Origin: an uncultured Lachnospiraceae bacterium
GTDB taxonomy: Bacteria; Bacillota; Clostridia; Lachnospirales; Lachnospiraceae
Length of the DNA: 64,000 nt
Direction of reading: 5' to 3'
NCBI GenBank assembly: GCA_910579425.1
Contig: CAJTVL010000005.1
Coordinates: 1 to 64,000, forward strand
Positions 15,981-24,773 of this stretch are shown in pieces (the first letter of the stretch is position 1; each line of letters starts with the position of its first letter). The translations under genes and the position numbers were made by a program. Below the pieces are notes generated by a model, which saw only the letters and a program-made list of their open reading frames with translations, did not search any database and was not told the DNA's origin.

Positions 15981-16432
15981 TTTTTCTCCCTATTTGGAAG
16001 TTGGAATTTGCAGATGAGTTCCTTGAACTTTCCTCGAACAGGGATAAAAACAGTTCCAATTCTGCGGTAACACTTGGGGAGAGCCCAAAAAGCATATACA
16101 ATGAAATAAATAGATTTGTGCGGGCATTTGCGGTAATATAACATGGAAAATGTTGACTTAATGGAACGGAAGTTATATGGCAGATTAATCAACTTTGTTT
16201 AAATGGTGTCGGCAGTTTTATCTAATTAACGGGCGGGATGGCGCAAGTTCTGCAACTCTGCCCCGGAGAATCCCTTTTGGAGACTATCCGGTGGCAATAG
16301 TGACCTTCCCTTTTGCCTCCTGTTTTCGTGAGTGCGGAATATTTGGCAGGAAGAAAGGCCGATCTGCCGTTTTTGTGTCGATAACGCACAAAGGATTTTT
16401 GTGGCAGGGGGAGCCAGGGGATCAAAAAAGAT
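15981..16432. other. Non-coding gap, no gene recognised
   Basis: About 450 bases with no supported gene. The open frames on either strand lack ribosome sites and family resemblance. The sequence is AT-richer in its first half. It ends at the strong promoter of the ammonium-transporter leader. Confidence 0.5.
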
Positions 16433-16461
16433 TTGACAAATCATTTTTTCCTGTGTAGAAT
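16433..16461 (+). promoter_or_regulatory. Promoter of the amt leader
   Basis: Consensus -35 TTGACA (16433-16438), a 17-base spacer and -10 TAGAAT (16456-16461). Transcription would start near 16468, giving an untranslated leader of about 430 bases before the transporter. Confidence 0.8.
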
Positions 16462-16467
16462 ACAAGT

Positions 16468-16902
16468 CGTAAAAGACAAGGGCGTCTGCAAGCGAGAGCT
16501 TAGGAGACGTCCTTTCTTTTATGCGCAGGGGTGCATACGGAAATCTGTTGCTGACGTAACATGCGCCGCGCGCGAGTAGGGAGAAAAGTTTCCCTGCTTG
16601 ATGATAAGGATGGACAGCAGAGTTGGAATCCATTCTTAACAAAAGATGAACCGCGCAGGATAAAAAAGCTTGAAAGAGTGTACACGAATGGAACAAAAGT
16701 AGAAAGGCAAAGGCGTCTTTGGTGCAAATGGGCACAAGAGGCGCCTTTTTCTTAACATAAGGGCAGTTCGCGAAGCGTGCTGACCGTTGTTTATGGCAGG
16801 GAGACCAAAGGCAAGGGGCCATTGCCTTTGTGATTCCATAAGCTGTCCCACGAAGCATAATCGCGTTTGAGGTGGCAGCGCTTGAGGAGGAGGATGATCC
16901 AA
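16468..16902 (+). ncRNA. Structured leader RNA upstream of the ammonium transporter
   Basis: The leader contains at least three hairpins. H1 (16478-16514) has an 8-bp stem starting GGGCGTCT, an inner AAGC/GCTT helix capped by a GAGA tetraloop, and a following TTTCTTTT. A middle hairpin (about 16578-16606) pairs AGTAGGGA with TCCCTGCT. The last is a full terminator (separate entry). The 3' arm of H1 (AGACGTCCTTT) is complementary to the 5' arm of the terminator (AAAGGCGTCT) with a single bulge, so the two structures could be mutually exclusive. This suggests transcription attenuation. It matches no riboswitch class I can name; nitrogen control is inferred from the gene. Confidence 0.6.
16709..16753 (+). 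terminator. Intrinsic terminator inside the amt leader
   Basis: A 17-position stem with one mismatch (16709-16725 with 16732-16748), a 6-base AAATGG loop and a TTTTTCTT tract. It lies about 150 bases before the transporter start and downstream of that gene's only strong promoter, so it should act as an attenuator. Confidence 0.8.
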
Positions 16903-18663
16903 GTGGCAATTGAAGAAGTTACAAAGATTGTGGAAGAAGCAGTTACAGGTGAGGTGTTCGGCGTCTGGTTCCTGATCGGAGCGGCACTGGTGTTCTTTAT
17001 GCAGGCAGGCTTTGCCATGGTGGAGACGGGGTTCACCAGAGCAAAAAATGCCGGAAATATCATTATGAAAAATCTGATGGATTTTTGTATTGGTACGGTA
17101 GTATTTGTTGCGTTGGGTTTTAGCCTGATGATGGCGGAGGATTATGCGTTTGGCTTTATCGGAATCCCCAATCTGAGTATTTTTTCGGATTTCGGCGGAT
17201 TCATAGAAGGAAACGCTTCCAGCTTTGTATTTAATCTGGTGTTCTGCGCAACGGCAGCCACTATTGTTTCGGGATCCATGGCAGAGAGGACGAAATTTAT
17301 TTCCTACTGTATTTACTCTGCGGCAATTTCCCTGTTTGTCTATCCGGTGGAGGCCGGATGGGTGTGGAATTCCCAGGGGTGGCTGGCGCAGCTCGGCTTT
17401 CATGATTTCGCAGGCTCTGCGGCGATTCACTCCGTAGGCGGCATCACCGCATTGATCGGGGCGATTATGGTGGGTCCCCGTCTTGGCAAGTATGTGAAGA
17501 GCAAGGAAGGAGGGGTAAAGAAGGTCAACGCTATCCCCGGGCATTCCATCACGCTTGGCGCTTTGGGCTGCTTTATCCTCTGGTTCGGCTGGTATGGCTT
17601 TAACGGTGCGGCGGCCTGGGACGGCACAAGCCTTGCTTCTATCTTCCTGACAACAACGATTGCCCCGGCGGTTGCCACCTGTACGACCCTGATCTATACC
17701 TGGGTGAAAAACGGCAAACCGGATGTTTCCATGTGCCTGAATGCCTCTCTTGCCGGGCTGGTTGGTATCACCGCAGGCTGTGATGCGCTGGATGCCCTGG
17801 GGGCTATTGTAGTAGGAGTGGTTTCCGGAGTTCTGGTGGTAGTAGTGGTAGAATTCCTTGACTTAAAGCTCCATATTGACGATCCGGTAGGTGCGGTAGG
17901 AGTACATATGGCAAACGGTATCTGGGGAACTCTGGCGGTTGGTCTGTTGGCAAATCCGGCGGCTCCGGCAGGCTTGGAGGGGCTGTTCTATACCGGAAGC
18001 GCAAGACTGCTTGGGGCGCAGGCTCTGGGGATTGCAGCGGTGCTTGTATGGACAGGAGTTCTTATGACCATTATATTTGCAATTATAAAAAAGACAGTCG
18101 GGCTTCGGGTTTCCACTGAGGAGGAAGTAAAGGGACTTGATAGCACGGAGCATGGTCTTCCCAGTGCCTATGCGGATTTTGCCCCTGCGGTGGAGAGTCT
18201 GGATTACGGGTTTGGGGATGCGGTGGCTGTAACCGGAGAAACGCCGGTGGCAGAGGCTGTTCCCGTGAAAAAGGTTCCCTCCTTCGAAGAGAGGGAGGAA
18301 GGCGCACCCAAGTTTACTAAGATTGAGATCGTCTGCAAGGAAGCAAGGTTTGAGGGCTTAAAGGCGGCGCTGATGAACATCGGCATCACAGGCATGACAG
18401 TCTCCCATGTACTGGGCTGCGGTATCCAGAAAGGAAAGCCTGAATTTTACCGTGGGGTACAGGTGGAAGCAAATCTGCTGCCGAAAATCCAGGTGGACAT
18501 TGTGGTGAGCAAGGTTCCGGTTCAGCTTGTGATCGACACGGCCAAGAGAGTTCTCTACACAGGCCATATCGGCGACGGCAAGATTTTTGTCTATGATGTG
18601 GAAAATGTGGTGAAGATACGTACCGGGGAAGAAGGTTATGACGCCCTGCAGGATGTGGAATAG
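16903..18663 (+). CDS. amt: Ammonium transporter (Amt) with C-terminal P-II domain
   Basis: 586 residues from the GTG at 16903, chosen because AGGAGG lies at proper spacing; an ATG nine bases earlier is too close to it. Residues about 15-410 are the 11-helix Amt channel: FFMQAGFAMVETGFTRAKN, DFAGSAAIHSVGGI (first pore His), WFGWYGFN and GAVGVHMANGIWGTL (second pore His). After a linker of about 60 residues, the last ~117 residues form a P-II (GlnB-like) signalling domain beginning KFTKIEIVCKEARFEGLKAA, with a T-loop containing PEFYRG and a B-loop YTGHIGDGKIFVYDVE. P-II proteins sense 2-oxoglutarate and ATP/ADP and plug Amt pores, so the fusion would put the gate on the channel itself. It is controlled by the leader and terminator upstream. 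Confidence 0.93.
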   Translation: MAIEEVTKIVEEAVTGEVFGVWFLIGAALVFFMQAGFAMVETGFTRAKNAGNIIMKNLMDFCIGTVVFVALGFSLMMAEDYAFGFIGIPNLSIFSDFGGFIEGNASSFVFNLVFCATAATIVSGSMAERTKFISYCIYSAAISLFVYPVEAGWVWNSQGWLAQLGFHDFAGSAAIHSVGGITALIGAIMVGPRLGKYVKSKEGGVKKVNAIPGHSITLGALGCFILWFGWYGFNGAAAWDGTSLASIFLTTTIAPAVATCTTLIYTWVKNGKPDVSMCLNASLAGLVGITAGCDALDALGAIVVGVVSGVLVVVVVEFLDLKLHIDDPVGAVGVHMANGIWGTLAVGLLANPAAPAGLEGLFYTGSARLLGAQALGIAAVLVWTGVLMTIIFAIIKKTVGLRVSTEEEVKGLDSTEHGLPSAYADFAPAVESLDYGFGDAVAVTGETPVAEAVPVKKVPSFEEREEGAPKFTKIEIVCKEARFEGLKAALMNIGITGMTVSHVLGCGIQKGKPEFYRGVQVEANLLPKIQVDIVVSKVPVQLVIDTAKRVLYTGHIGDGKIFVYDVENVVKIRTGEEGYDALQDVE

Positions 18664-18775
18664 GGATAGAGATTCAGATTTTATAACGGATGACTGCTTC
18701 CGGCCGGCCGCTTTTGTGGCTGACCGGAAAGCTGTCGTTTTTAACAGAGATTACCGGATTTTGGAAGGAGTATGA

Positions 18776-20305
18776 ATGGCAATGGATTTACACGAAGAAT
18801 GCGGGGTATTCGGCGTCATATCGCCGGAAAGAGCCGATGTGGCGGATATGGCTTATTACGGACTGTACGCCCTGCAGCACCGGGGGCAGGAAAGCTGCGG
18901 GATTGTAATTAATGACGATGGATTGTTTTATTCTTATAAGGATATGGGACTGGTAAGCGAGGTGTTTTCGCCGGATGCCCTTTCCCGGCTGCCCCGGGGG
19001 AATATGGCGGTTGGACATGTCCGTTACGGAACCACAGGGGGCACCAACCGGGCGAATTGTCAGCCCATTGAGGTCAACCATCAGAAGGGGAAAATGGCCC
19101 TAGCCCACAACGGGAATATCAGTAATGCGGCACAGCTTCGGGATCAGCTGGAACTTTCGGGAGCCATTTTCCACACCACAAGCGATACCGAGATCATCGC
19201 TTATATAGTGACCAGAGAGCGGCTGAAAACGCCCTCGATTGAGGACGCCTTAAGCTCTGCCATGTACACCCTGGACGGCGCATATTCCCTTGTGCTGATG
19301 TCGGCACAAAAGCTGATCTGTGCCAGAGATCCTTATGGCTTTCGTCCCCTTTGCTTTGGAAAGACTCCTGACGGGATGTATGTGGCGGCATCGGAAAGCT
19401 GCGCCCTGAAAGCTCTGGGAGCCGAATTTGTGAGGGATTTGGAGCCCGGGGAAATTCTTGTGTTTGGGCCTGAGGGAATGAAATCCCGCAGGGAACACTG
19501 TGGCAGAGAGAAAAGGAAGCTCTGTATCTTTGAATATATCTATTTTGCAAGACCGGATTCTGTGATCGACGGGGTATCCGTTCACGGGGCGCGGGTGAAA
19601 GCCGGAAGGATTCTTGCAAGGAAGCATCCGGCCAGGGCGGATATCGTGGTGGGTGTTCCCGACTCCGGGCTGGACGCCGCCCTGGGTTTTTCCATGGAAT
19701 CCGGAATTCCCTACGGCATTGGGCTGATCAAAAACAAATATATCGGAAGAACCTTTATCTCTCCCGGCCAGAATGCACGGCTGGATCAGGTGAAGATTAA
19801 GCTCAGCGCCATTGAGGAGAGTGTAAAGGGAAAGCGGGTGGTGCTGATCGACGATTCCATCGTGCGGGGAACCACCAGCGGTCGTATCGTGAGGCTTCTT
19901 CGGGAAGCGGGCGCAAAGGAAATCCATATGCGGATTTCCTCCCCGCCCTTTTTGCATCCCTGTTATTACGGCACGGATATTGATTCCAGGGATCACTTGA
20001 TTGCCTGCCATCACAGTGTGTCGGAAACTGCCGGCATCATCGGGGCGGACAGCCTGGGCTATCTGCCGGTGTCAGAGCTCGGCGCGTTGATTGGACGGGA
20101 GGAAAAGCTGGAAAATTCGAAGGGCTCCTTACCAGACGGGTGCAGGACGAGAGGATGGGGTGGGAAGAAAGCCTGCGAAAACAGGGGTTTTTGCAGCGCC
20201 TGCTTTGACGGAGATTATCCCACAGAAGTTCCATCGGATACCCGTAAGAACCGGTTTGAGCAGAGGCTTTCGGAGAGAAAAGCTCTTCAGCCAAAGGAAA
20301 ATTAA
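18776..20305 (+). CDS. purF: Amidophosphoribosyltransferase
   Basis: 509 residues. It catalyses the first committed step of purine synthesis: PRPP plus glutamine to 5-phosphoribosylamine. The propeptide MAMDLHEE precedes the N-terminal nucleophile Cys of CGVFGVISPE. The glutaminase domain shows QHRGQESCGI, VRYGTTG and AHNGNISN. The PRTase domain has the PRPP motif VVLIDDSIVRGTT. Cys residues in KLCIFEY, LIACHHS and GFCSACFDGDYP fit the 4Fe-4S ligands of the Bacillus-type enzyme. It lies 112 bases after amt, away from other pur genes; both products handle nitrogen supply. AAGGAG precedes the start. Confidence 0.96.
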   Translation: MAMDLHEECGVFGVISPERADVADMAYYGLYALQHRGQESCGIVINDDGLFYSYKDMGLVSEVFSPDALSRLPRGNMAVGHVRYGTTGGTNRANCQPIEVNHQKGKMALAHNGNISNAAQLRDQLELSGAIFHTTSDTEIIAYIVTRERLKTPSIEDALSSAMYTLDGAYSLVLMSAQKLICARDPYGFRPLCFGKTPDGMYVAASESCALKALGAEFVRDLEPGEILVFGPEGMKSRREHCGREKRKLCIFEYIYFARPDSVIDGVSVHGARVKAGRILARKHPARADIVVGVPDSGLDAALGFSMESGIPYGIGLIKNKYIGRTFISPGQNARLDQVKIKLSAIEESVKGKRVVLIDDSIVRGTTSGRIVRLLREAGAKEIHMRISSPPFLHPCYYGTDIDSRDHLIACHHSVSETAGIIGADSLGYLPVSELGALIGREEKLENSKGSLPDGCRTRGWGGKKACENRGFCSACFDGDYPTEVPSDTRKNRFEQRLSERKALQPKEN

Positions 20306-20382
20306 GGCTTTTATAGCTTGTTTTATCTGTGGGTTCTGATAGAATAAAAAGGATGAGAGAATTTGGCAGATGGGAGGATTCC

Positions 20383-21426
20383 GTGGATAAAGGGAGCAAA
20401 AGGGTAACGATCAAGGACATTGCACAGCGCTGCGGGGTCACGGCCAATACCGTTTCGCGCGCTTTGCGCGGTGATACCCGCATATCGGAAGCGACACTTA
20501 AGAAAGTTCAGCAGATGGCACAGGAGATGGGGTATATACGAAACAACTTAGCTGCCACCATGAGATCCGGCCGTAGCAATCTGATTTCCATTATCGTAGA
20601 CGATATAGAAAATCCCCATTATGCCACCCTGGTTCATAAGATGAGCGCCTTTCTGAAAGAAAACGGATATAACACCATGACTTTGTGCACCCAGGCGAAA
20701 TCAGAGGAGATGGTGAACATGGCGAATCTCTCCATAGCGAATTATGTGGATGGGATTCTGTATTTTCCCTATTCGGACGATGCCCATGTGGTGAGGATGA
20801 TTCAGAGAGCAGGGATACCGCTGGTTCTTGTTGACCGTGCTGTGGAGGGGGCAGCGGTGGATGCCGTTCGTCTTGATGATTACCAGGGGGGCGTCCTGGC
20901 GGCGGAGCATCTCTATGGAGCAGGCCATCGAAAATTTGCCTATATATGCGGCCCTGAAACAAATGGCGCTCAGCCTCTGCGTCGAAAGGGATTTACGGAC
21001 AGGCTTGCGCAGTACGGGGTAGAGGCGGGAAATATCACCATTATAAATGAAGAAAGAATTTATTCGTATTTTCAGAAAGAAGCATTTATGGATATACTTC
21101 GTTCGGCTGACTACACGGGTATCTCTATTTTCAGTGACAGTATAGCTTATCTTGTTATGAATGTTCTCAGAGAATATGGATATCGGGTTCCAGAGGAAAT
21201 TTCGATTATCGGATTTGATTATATACGTGGGTTTTTGCCATATTTACAGCCCTTAACAAGTATAGCAGGGCGGAAAGCGGGAGAACTGGCAAAGTGCTCG
21301 GTCTCCCTTTTGCTTCGGGGGATTCAGGAGCCGGAGGCGGAGTTTGTCACGGAAATCCTGCCGGTTATGCTGCCCATTATTTTTATGTCCCTGACGAGTG
21401 TTCTGTGTCAAAATTTAGCACTTTAG
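20383..21426 (+). CDS. LacI-family transcriptional regulator (altered C-terminus)
   Basis: 347 residues from the GTG at 20383 (GGGAGG upstream); longer starts exist but lack a site. The LacI helix-turn-helix is residues 6-55 (VTIKDIAQRCGVTANTVSRA, then ISEATLKKVQQMAQEMGYI). The sugar-binding periplasmic-type domain follows (NLISIIVDDIENPHYATLV, GILYFPYSDDAHVVRM, ISIIGFDYIRG). The usual ending, a short strand after the EFVTEILPV segment, is replaced by a hydrophobic tail (IIFMSLTSVLCQNLAL), so the gene may have lost its true end. It precedes remnants of a sugar transporter and a GH51 arabinofuranosidase, its likely former regulon. Confidence 0.85.
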   Translation: MDKGSKRVTIKDIAQRCGVTANTVSRALRGDTRISEATLKKVQQMAQEMGYIRNNLAATMRSGRSNLISIIVDDIENPHYATLVHKMSAFLKENGYNTMTLCTQAKSEEMVNMANLSIANYVDGILYFPYSDDAHVVRMIQRAGIPLVLVDRAVEGAAVDAVRLDDYQGGVLAAEHLYGAGHRKFAYICGPETNGAQPLRRKGFTDRLAQYGVEAGNITIINEERIYSYFQKEAFMDILRSADYTGISIFSDSIAYLVMNVLREYGYRVPEEISIIGFDYIRGFLPYLQPLTSIAGRKAGELAKCSVSLLLRGIQEPEAEFVTEILPVMLPIIFMSLTSVLCQNLAL

Positions 21427-21501
21427 TTTGCAAAATGTGTATACTTTTATATTCAAAAGAAAGATAAAATAATAAGATTAACGTTATTTTGACGGATTAA
21501 A

Positions 21502-21911
21502 AGGAAATAAAGAAAGAATTATGGGCCGATGGGCGGGGTTGTAATGGCCTTTCAGGATTACGAGGCATCGTTGGGGCTGTTAAAGAGTCCTTTTGTAGGG
21601 CTGAAGCATTTTAGGAAGTTCCTGACTGATTATAACTTTAAAACGATTTTTTCAAATACCTTAATTATCTCGTTTTACTCGTTAATCGCAGGGTTCCCAT
21701 TGCCTATTATTTTTGCGTTGTTTACCAATACGATAAAGAACAGAAAATTTAAGAACCTGATCAAAACGGTTTCCTATGCCCCTCACTTTATCTCTACTGT
21801 GGTTATAGTGGCAATGATCAATCTGTTTTTTGCACCAACCTCCGGTGTGTTTACCATGATTTATAACAATGTAAGGAGCCTGGTCGGGTTGGAGGCGGTG
21901 ACTTTAGAGGT
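21502..21911 (+). pseudogene. Sugar ABC permease fragment (LplB-type)
   Basis: In frame from about 21505: YGPMGGVVMAFQDYEASLG, FVGLKHFRKFLTDYNFKTIF and VSYAPHFISTVVIVAMINL. This is the N-terminal 40% of a binding-protein-dependent permease. It lacks the first membrane helix and everything after the third or fourth. The frame then runs into the tail of a solute-binding protein. It is part of a large internal deletion. Confidence 0.8.
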
Positions 21912-22067
21912 GCTTACGAAAAAATCGCACGTCAGTCTTGTGACTGGATGATGAATGGTGGAATCGAAGAGGAATGGGATACTTATCTTGAAAATCTGGA
22001 TGAGATTGGGCTGCAGAGATGGCTTGAAATCAATGAGCAGGCGGTGGAGCGGTATAATAACCAGTAA
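21909..22067 (+). pseudogene. C-terminal tail of a sugar-binding lipoprotein
   Basis: A second frame gives GAYEKIARQSCDWMMNGGIE, EEWDTYLENLDEIGLQRWLE and INEQAVERYNNQ followed by a stop. This is the ending typical of the extracellular solute-binding lipoproteins that partner LplB/YtcP permeases (compare the tails at 42384-44081 and 56203-57885). Everything before it, including the second permease, has been deleted. Confidence 0.7.
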
Positions 22068-22096
22068 AACGGATGAGAGAACGGATAGGAGCAAAT

Positions 22097-22927
22097 ATGA
22101 AAATATCTATTCAAATTAATGAAAAAAAGGATCACAGGAAAAAGGAACCCTATGATCTATGGTCAGTTTATCGAACATTTTCACAGGCAGATTTACGATG
22201 GGATCTATGACCCCTCCCACCCGCTGGCAGACGAGGACGGGCTGCGCACGGATATTCTGGATGCCATGCGCAGGATCAAGGTACCTGTATTGCGCTGGCC
22301 GGGAGGGTGTTTTGTATCCTCCTATCACTGGAAGGACGCGGCGGACCGCAGAGAAAGCCTCTGTTCGACAAGGCATGGCGAGTGGAGGATCCCAATACCT
22401 TTGGAACTGACGAATATATCAGGCTCTGCAGGAAAGTGGGATGTGAGCCCTACATCTGCACCAATGCCGGCACCGGAACTGCGGAGGAGATGAGCGACTG
22501 GGCGGAATACTGCAACCTGGAATCGGAGGGGCAGTATGCCAAATGGCGGATTGAAAACGGAAATCCCCAGCCTTACAAGGTGAAGTATTGGAGTATCGGG
22601 AACGAGAACTATGGCAGTTGGGAAATCGGGGCGAAATGTGCCGACGAGTGGGGGCGGCTGGTGCGGGAGGCGGCCAAGATGCTCAGGCATGTGGATCCGT
22701 GTGTGGAGCTGTCCGCGGCAGCGTTTCCGGATGTGGACTGGAACATCAATCTTCTTAAGAATTGCGGCCAATATCTGGACTGGGTGTCCATACATGAATA
22801 CTGGGATATGATGGCAGAGGAAAACAGCCCGGCTGACTATGAACAGTGCATGGCTTTCACAGACCATATTGCTCATTCGGTGGATGAGGTCAGGGATGTG
22901 ATTCAGGTGGGGAGAGCGGATGCCTGA
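22097..22927 (+). pseudogene. Alpha-L-arabinofuranosidase (GH51), frameshifted and truncated
   Basis: The gene opens with an ATG at 22097 (AGGAG upstream) but shifts frame in a run of A's near 22121-22127. The next frame reads RITGKRNPMIYGQFIEHFHR and LRWPGGCFVSSYHWKD. A second shift near 22335-22350 leads into FDKAWRVEDPNTFGTDEYI, KYWSIGNENYGSWEIG (the acid/base Glu region) and WVSIHEYWDMM. It ends prematurely after DEVRDVIQVG, so the nucleophile region and the C-terminal sandwich are missing. GH51 enzymes release arabinose from arabinans and arabinoxylans; this copy is dead. Confidence 0.9.
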
Positions 22928-22977
22928 TTCGACGGAGGCTGTAGAGAGAAACGGCCGGAATAAATAAAGGAATTGTT

Positions 22978-23012
22978 AAAAAGGCCATACCGGTGAGAGG
23001 TATGGCCTTTTT
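22978..23012. terminator. Bidirectional rho-independent terminator
   Basis: AAAAAGGCCATACC (22978-22991) and GGTATGGCCTTTTT (22999-23012) pair perfectly over 14 bp with a 7-base loop. It still stands at the end of the decayed GH51 gene. Confidence 0.9.
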
Positions 23013-23047
23013 GACATAATAAGTTCAGGTATTTCAAAGTCCTTTTC

Positions 23048-23076
23048 TTTACAGTCCCTGGATGGAATGATAAAAT
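23048..23076 (+). promoter_or_regulatory. Promoter of the AAA/PD-(D/E)XK gene
   Basis: TTTACA (23048-23053), 17-base spacer, TAAAAT (23071-23076); 5/6 matches in both boxes, about 40 bases before the start codon. Confidence 0.6.
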
Positions 23077-23117
23077 AAATTGAGAAGTGAAGGGAGCAGC
23101 CGGGGAGGAAATGAAAT

Positions 23118-24704
23118 ATGAGGCGATATTTCAATACGGAGGGACGGTGCAGGCCGCAGCAGCATTATATGGTAGGGCTTGATGACAGATTAGACAGAAT
23201 CAAGCGTCTGTTTGTGGACAGAGGGAAATATTTTGTTATTAACAGAGGGAGACAATACGGAAAAACCACAACGCTTATGGCATTGGCGGAATATCTAAGA
23301 AAAGATTATCTTGTTTTGGCAATGGATTTTCAGGAAATAGGGACAGAAGAGTTTGCAGATGTAAAAACTTTTGTGCGGGCATTTACCAGAATTATCACTT
23401 CTCTGATCAGTAAATCAGATAGTAATAAAAAAGAAAAATTACTGGAATTTCTGCCAGAATCGATAGATGGTACGGAAAATAACAGTTTGCGGGAATTATT
23501 TGTCAGATTAAGCCGGATGTGTGCCGAAGCAGACAAACCGGTTGTATTGATGATAGATGAAGTGGACAGTGCGTCAAACAATCAGGTTTTTATAGATTTC
23601 CTTGCGCTGCTTCGAAAATATTATCTGAGCAGGGAAGAGAGTTCCGCATTTCATTCCGTGATCTTAGCAGGGGTCTACGATATAAAAAATTTGAAATTAA
23701 AGTTACGTACTGATGAAGAGCATCAATATAACAGCCCTTGGAATATAGCGGCAAAGTTCAACATCGAAATGAGTTTTTCAGTGAATCAAATCGTTTGTAT
23801 GCTTGAAGAGTATGAAGAGGATTGTCAGACGGGGATGGATATAACTGCGGTTTCCAGATCTATTTTTGAGTATACTTCCGGCTACCCTTACCTTGTCTCA
23901 GCAATCTGTAAGTTTCTTGATGAGGAAGCTTCTAATCTGCCAGGGGGAGGCAGTGGTATCTGGACGAGGGAAGGGGTTGCGGAGGCAGTCAAGAATCTTT
24001 TAAAGGAGAATATTCCGTTATTTGACAGTATGGTAAAGCAGTTAGATGTATACAAAGATTTGAGGAGCGTGATAGAGCAGATTTTATATCAGGGAAGGCA
24101 AATCCCGTTTAGCCCTGCCGTGAAATCCATTAATCTGGGAGTTATGTTTGGTTTTCTGAAAGAGGAAGACTCTCATGTGGCCATTGCAAACCGTATTTTT
24201 GAAATGTATTTGTTGAATCTGTTTATTTCAGAAGAATCCATAAAAAGTGAGATTTTCCTTTATGGGCAGGGAAGCAAGAATCAGTTTGTCAAAAATGGCA
24301 GACTGGATATGGATCAGGTTCTGGAAAAATTCGTGGAGCATTTTACGGATATTTACGGTGACAATGATGAAAAATTTATTGAGACCTATGGGCGAAAATT
24401 CTTTTTGCTATATCTGAAACCAATCATAAATGGTATCGGAAATTATTATATGGAGGCACAGACCAGAGATGCCAAACGAACGGATGTTATTGTGGATTAC
24501 CGGGGAGAGCAATTCGTAATAGAGATGAAGATCTGGCATGGAAATGAGTACCATACGCGAGGCGAGGAACAGCTTGCGGAGTATCTGGATTATTATCATC
24601 TGAAAAAAGGGTACATGCTCAGCTTCAATTTTAACAAGAAGAAAGAACCGGGTGTGAGGGTTATAAGGTCAGGAGATAAAAAGATTGTGGAAGCCATGGT
24701 GTGA
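23118..24704 (+). CDS. AAA-ATPase-like protein with C-terminal PD-(D/E)XK nuclease domain
   Basis: 528 residues, preceded by GGGGAGG. The N-terminal ATPase shows a Walker A-like NRGRQYGKTTTLMAL (about residue 42) and Walker B VVLMIDEVD. A helical winged region follows. The C-terminal domain holds RTDVIVDYRGEQFVIEMKIW, the D-x(n)-E-x-K pattern of PD-(D/E)XK nucleases. This is the AAA-ATPase-like/DUF1703 architecture, common in multiple copies in gut Firmicutes and Bacteroidetes. Roles in phage defence or mobile-element biology have been proposed for it; none is proven here. It is monocistronic and more AT-rich than the flanking sugar genes, which suggests transfer. Confidence 0.85.
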   Translation: MRRYFNTEGRCRPQQHYMVGLDDRLDRIKRLFVDRGKYFVINRGRQYGKTTTLMALAEYLRKDYLVLAMDFQEIGTEEFADVKTFVRAFTRIITSLISKSDSNKKEKLLEFLPESIDGTENNSLRELFVRLSRMCAEADKPVVLMIDEVDSASNNQVFIDFLALLRKYYLSREESSAFHSVILAGVYDIKNLKLKLRTDEEHQYNSPWNIAAKFNIEMSFSVNQIVCMLEEYEEDCQTGMDITAVSRSIFEYTSGYPYLVSAICKFLDEEASNLPGGGSGIWTREGVAEAVKNLLKENIPLFDSMVKQLDVYKDLRSVIEQILYQGRQIPFSPAVKSINLGVMFGFLKEEDSHVAIANRIFEMYLLNLFISEESIKSEIFLYGQGSKNQFVKNGRLDMDQVLEKFVEHFTDIYGDNDEKFIETYGRKFFLLYLKPIINGIGNYYMEAQTRDAKRTDVIVDYRGEQFVIEMKIWHGNEYHTRGEEQLAEYLDYYHLKKGYMLSFNFNKKKEPGVRVIRSGDKKIVEAMV

Positions 24705-24773
24705 TTTTTTTAATAAGCAGGCTATTACCAACGTTCACATAGAGTAAAAACAAAACAACAGGAGGGTTAGCAA

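Noticed and set aside
15981..16141. Open plus-strand frame after the DUF1349 gene (reads LEFADEFLELSSNRDKN...)
   Set aside because: No start codon, no ribosome site and no family I can name. It could be a gene scrap, but the evidence is too thin.
16195..16458. 87-codon plus-strand frame before the amt promoter
   Set aside because: Ends inside the promoter; composition is not protein-like.
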